8,750 bases of DNA from SZUA-430 sp964646885 (GTDB lineage Bacteria; Pseudomonadota; Alphaproteobacteria; Micropepsales; Micropepsaceae): assembly GCA_964646885.1 (NCBI GenBank), contig CAZYFM010000129.1, forward strand, positions 1-8,750. The letters run 5' to 3'. The notes beneath the pieces are model-generated. The model had not been told where the DNA came from. It was given only the letters and a program-made list of their open reading frames with translations, and ran no database searches. Within the stretch, counting starts at the first letter, position 1, and the number at the start of each line of letters is the position of its first letter. The translations under genes and the position numbers were made by a program. Shown here piece by piece: positions 7,032 through 8,750 of this stretch.

Positions 7032-7264
7032 GTTCCAGGCCCCGGGCCCTCCGTCTGCTGGCAGAGGCGCTCGCCCTGCCTGAATCCGAGCTTCCCGCGG
7101 ATGTCCGCATTGGTTCCATCGACCAGTGGGACAGCCTGGCCCATGCGCGAATCCTGCTGGCGATCGAGGAAGTGCTTGGCACGCAACTCACGGCAGCGGA
7201 TGCGGCCACTGTCGAAAGCCTCGACACCATTGAAGCCCTTCTGTCCAGGTCAGGAAAGGTGTGA
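7028..7264 (+). CDS. Free-standing acyl/peptidyl carrier protein
   Basis: This 78-residue protein is a small acidic four-helix carrier. The phosphopantetheine attachment motif is GSIDQWDSLAHARI, with the modified serine at residue 36 in D-S-L, at the start of helix II (AHARILLAIEEVLG). Helix I is RALRLLAEALALPESELP, and the last helix is ESLDTIEALLSR. The length is typical of a discrete ACP/PCP. A strong AAGGAG (7014-7019) sits 8 nt before the ATG, the best ribosome-binding site in this operon, which fits a carrier needed in excess. The ATG overlaps the GNAT stop and the TGA overlaps the oxygenase GTG. The D-Q-W-D-S-L sequence resembles carriers used with stand-alone ligases in specialised pathways more than the housekeeping fatty-acid AcpP (which has D-S-L-D). 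No phosphopantetheinyl transferase gene is in the window, so modification must come from elsewhere. Confidence 0.92.
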   Translation: MSSRPRALRLLAEALALPESELPADVRIGSIDQWDSLAHARILLAIEEVLGTQLTAADAATVESLDTIEALLSRSGKV

Positions 7265-7881
7265 CGACGATGCCCGTGGAATCTCTGTTCCCGACGCAGG
7301 TCTACAGGGCAGCGCTCGCAGGCCGCCAGACCGCCCGCCTGATGCGCGACCTGGAAACGGCATGTCGCTCGGTATCACGCGATGACGAGGCCGGCCAGGA
7401 ATGGAGCCGTGAACACGCCTACCACGGCTACACGTCATACGCCTCGCTGGACGACCTGCCCCGGCGCATCCCGGCTTTCCAGGAACTGCTGGACGCACTG
7501 CAGCCGCACGTGAATGCCTATGCCCGGGCATTGCAGTATGACCTCGGCCGCAGGCAGCTCGCCTGCAACTCGCTCTGGATCAACATCCTGAAGCCGGGCG
7601 GCGTCCACACCAGCCACATCCATCCGCACAGCATCATCAGCGGCACGTGCTACGTCACGGTGCCGAAAGGTTCGAGCCCGCTGAAGATCGAGGACCCTCG
7701 CCTCGCTTTCATGATGGCCGCGCCGTCACGCAGGCAGAACGCCCCGCGCGAGCACCAGCCCTTTGTCTACCTGGAGCCGCAGCCAGGTCACATCATCCTC
7801 TTCGAAAGCTGGTTGAGGCACGAAGTGCCGCCGAACCAGGCGAAGGAAGACCGCATCAGCGTCAGCTTCAACTACGCCTGA
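7261..7881 (+). CDS. Putative Fe(II)/2-oxoglutarate-dependent oxygenase (TIGR02466/PF13759-like)
   Basis: This 206-residue protein resembles the family annotated as putative 2OG-Fe(II) oxygenase: an N-terminal SLFPTQVYRA strand, WINILKPGG, HTSHIHPHSIISGTCYV (116-132), and a C-terminal PGHIILFESWLRHEVPP followed by DRISVSFNY. Candidate iron ligands are His119 or His121 and His187; Arg198 would bind the 2-oxoglutarate carboxylate. The usual H-x-D is H-I-H here. I recall an H-x-H-P motif as common in this family, so this may be normal. I chose the GTG at 7261: it overlaps the carrier stop by GTGA and has AGGA 5 nt upstream; an ATG at 7270 would remove three residues and break the overlap pattern. 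As the last gene of the operon it probably hydroxylates or otherwise oxidises the substrate, perhaps while carrier-bound. The substrate is unknown. Confidence 0.82.
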   Translation: MTTMPVESLFPTQVYRAALAGRQTARLMRDLETACRSVSRDDEAGQEWSREHAYHGYTSYASLDDLPRRIPAFQELLDALQPHVNAYARALQYDLGRRQLACNSLWINILKPGGVHTSHIHPHSIISGTCYVTVPKGSSPLKIEDPRLAFMMAAPSRRQNAPREHQPFVYLEPQPGHIILFESWLRHEVPPNQAKEDRISVSFNYA

Positions 7882-8261
7882 TCCGCGCCGGCAAGGCGCC
7901 ACGGCGGATAGCGTCGTGCAGCGCCCGCCTGGAACAGGCAGACCCGATTGCCTGAAGGATCGCTGAGATAGGCCTCGCGCCACAGCCACGACTGGTCTTG
8001 CGGATCGCTGTCGAACTTCAGGCCGCGAGACTTCAGCTGAGCGACCAGCACATCGAGCACGTCGTGTTCGAAATAGACAACGGTTCCGCCGGGTCCAGAG
8101 AACCCCGGATCAAGATGCAGCGAAAACGTGGACTCGCCATCGGGACATTCAAAGCGCGCATAGTGTGGCGACTCCACGATGAGCCGCAGGCCCAGCAGCC
8201 GGTAGAACGCAATGCTCTCCGGCATGTTCCGCGCTGAAACCGTTACCTGATTGAGCCGCAT
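7872..8261 (-). CDS. VOC-fold (glyoxalase/bleomycin-resistance-like) protein
   Basis: This 129-residue protein has two beta-alpha-beta-beta-beta modules. The first is NQVTVSARNMPESIAFYRLLGLRL (4-27), continuing to FECPDGESTFSLHLD. The second is TVVYFEHDVLDVLVAQLKSRG (60-80), ending at LSDPSGNRVCLFQAG (99-113). This is the usual vicinal-oxygen-chelate arrangement. The residues that normally bind metal look replaced: the first-strand His is Gln5, and the Glu of the N-R-x-E-L strand is Cys108. It may therefore be a binding protein or a non-classical enzyme, not a glyoxalase. The ATG at 8261 follows a good AGAGGA. The gene lies 50 bp downstream of the NTF2-like gene on the same strand and is probably co-transcribed. 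It ends inside the last codons of the convergent oxygenase gene, a 10-bp overlap. Confidence 0.87.
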   Translation of the reverse strand: MRLNQVTVSARNMPESIAFYRLLGLRLIVESPHYARFECPDGESTFSLHLDPGFSGPGGTVVYFEHDVLDVLVAQLKSRGLKFDSDPQDQSWLWREAYLSDPSGNRVCLFQAGAARRYPPWRLAGADQA

Positions 8262-8311
8262 GTTTCCTCTTTCCCGGGGCGAAGGCCTCCAGCCCCGCGT
8301 TGGTTCGCCCG

Positions 8312-8707
8312 TCAGGCCATCCCTGTCTGCTTCGCGTAATCGTCGGCATCAAACCAGCCGAACGAGGAATCCACCTTCAGCGCATCATTCAGGTCCCACT
8401 CCTCCCAGCCCGTGACGCGCAGCTTGCGCTTCGAGGTCGCATGCGTGCCCGTGAAGGTCCAGAGGTAGACGACATGGCTGCCGGCGACACGCACGCCATC
8501 ACAGGCCAGCTGAAGGTCTGGCACGTCGGCGAAGAACCCGGACGCCATGAGCGCCACGCCCTCGCGGCCCAGCCATGGTTCACCGTCATTGATGATGATC
8601 TGGCCATCCGGCGCAAAGAAGGCCGCCACGGCATCTGGCTCCCCCGTGTTCCACGCCGCCGTATAGGCGCGGGCAATCTCGGAGGCTTGTGCAAGGCTGA
8701 CGGTCAT
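8312..8707 (-). CDS. NTF2/SnoaL-like small protein
   Basis: This 131-residue protein has an NTF2-like fold: an N-terminal helix ASEIARAYTAAWNTGEPDAVAAFF (8-31), then DGQIIINDGEPWLGREGV (34-51), a helix ending at GFFADVPDLQLACDGVRVAG, and the strands HVVYLWTFTGTHA, LRVTGWEEWDL and VDSSFGWFDADDYA. I recognise this as a common bacterial 'nuclear transport factor 2 family' type. These include enzymes (isomerases, cyclases, dehydratases) and binding proteins, so no reaction can be assigned. The ATG at 8707 has AGGA 7 nt upstream. The VOC-fold gene follows 50 bp downstream on the same strand. It is not close in sequence to the other NTF2-fold protein in the window, the ketosteroid-isomerase-related one. 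Confidence 0.85.
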   Translation of the reverse strand: MTVSLAQASEIARAYTAAWNTGEPDAVAAFFAPDGQIIINDGEPWLGREGVALMASGFFADVPDLQLACDGVRVAGSHVVYLWTFTGTHATSKRKLRVTGWEEWDLNDALKVDSSFGWFDADDYAKQTGMA

Positions 8708-8750
8708 GGGTGTGTCCTGGTGAAGTGACCCATAGCCATACGCCCATTCC
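8708..8750. other. Upstream region of the NTF2-like gene at the window edge
   Basis: These 43 bp lie upstream of the leftward NTF2-like gene and contain its ribosome-binding site (AGGA on the minus strand, 7 nt before the ATG). No convincing promoter is seen. TATGG occurs twice on the minus strand without a -35 within the window. Whether another gene precedes this one cannot be seen. Confidence 0.3.

Noticed and set aside
5050..7264. Reading the ligase and carrier as an NRPS module
   Set aside because: There is no condensation or thioesterase domain and the two are separate proteins split by a GNAT gene. A stand-alone activation and loading pair describes it better.
8275..8297. Hairpin CGGGGC / GCCCCG with an 11-nt loop between the NTF2-like and VOC genes, considered as a terminator
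   Set aside because: The stem is only 6 bp with a long loop and there is no T-tract on either side. It could still modestly affect read-through, but there is not enough to call it.
1..8750. Mobile element, CRISPR array, tRNA or rRNA
   Set aside because: No transposase or integrase gene, no regularly spaced repeat, and no cloverleaf or rRNA-like stretch was seen; the window is almost fully occupied by ordinary genes.

Overview
The window is GC-rich, compact chromosomal bacterial DNA. It holds eleven protein genes, five 4-nt start/stop overlaps inside operons, and two convergent gene pairs whose ends overlap. Gene content and protein style (SIMPL-domain protein, exported S9 peptidase, ketosteroid-isomerase-related/GNAT/nitrilase trio, small lipoprotein) suggest a proteobacterium, probably gamma or beta. 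That is a judgement from family resemblance; no rRNA or other marker gene is present. I see no tRNA, CRISPR array, insertion sequence or phage gene.

Layout. (1) 1-2665, plus strand: the 3' part of a SIMPL/DUF541 gene, then a secreted prolyl-oligopeptidase-family (S9) peptidase with an intact Ser-Asp-His triad. (2) 2659-4863, minus strand, read right to left: a small lipoprotein with a very acidic tail, a ketosteroid-isomerase-related NTF2-fold protein, a GNAT acetyltransferase and a nitrilase-superfamily amidohydrolase. The last three are joined by ATGA overlaps. (3) 4864-5049: a 186-bp divergent promoter region with an imperfect repeated motif. (4) 5050-7881, plus strand: a tight four-gene operon encoding an AMP-forming acyl/aminoacyl ligase, a RimJ/RimL-like GNAT, a free-standing acyl carrier protein and a putative Fe(II)/2-oxoglutarate oxygenase, each overlapping the next by 4 nt. 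(5) 7872-8707, minus strand: an NTF2/SnoaL-like protein followed by a VOC-fold protein that seems to lack the usual metal ligands.

How they may work together. Region 4 is the most interesting. It has the parts of a miniature carrier-protein pathway: activation of a carboxylate, tethering to a carrier protein, oxidation, and transfer to an amine. It has no ketosynthase, condensation domain, thioesterase or phosphopantetheinyl transferase in view. The ordering of these steps and the idea that the GNAT uses the carrier-bound acyl group are inference. Region 2 looks like an unfused version of the known GNAT-nitrilase fusion proteins, with an added NTF2-fold partner; its substrate is unknown.
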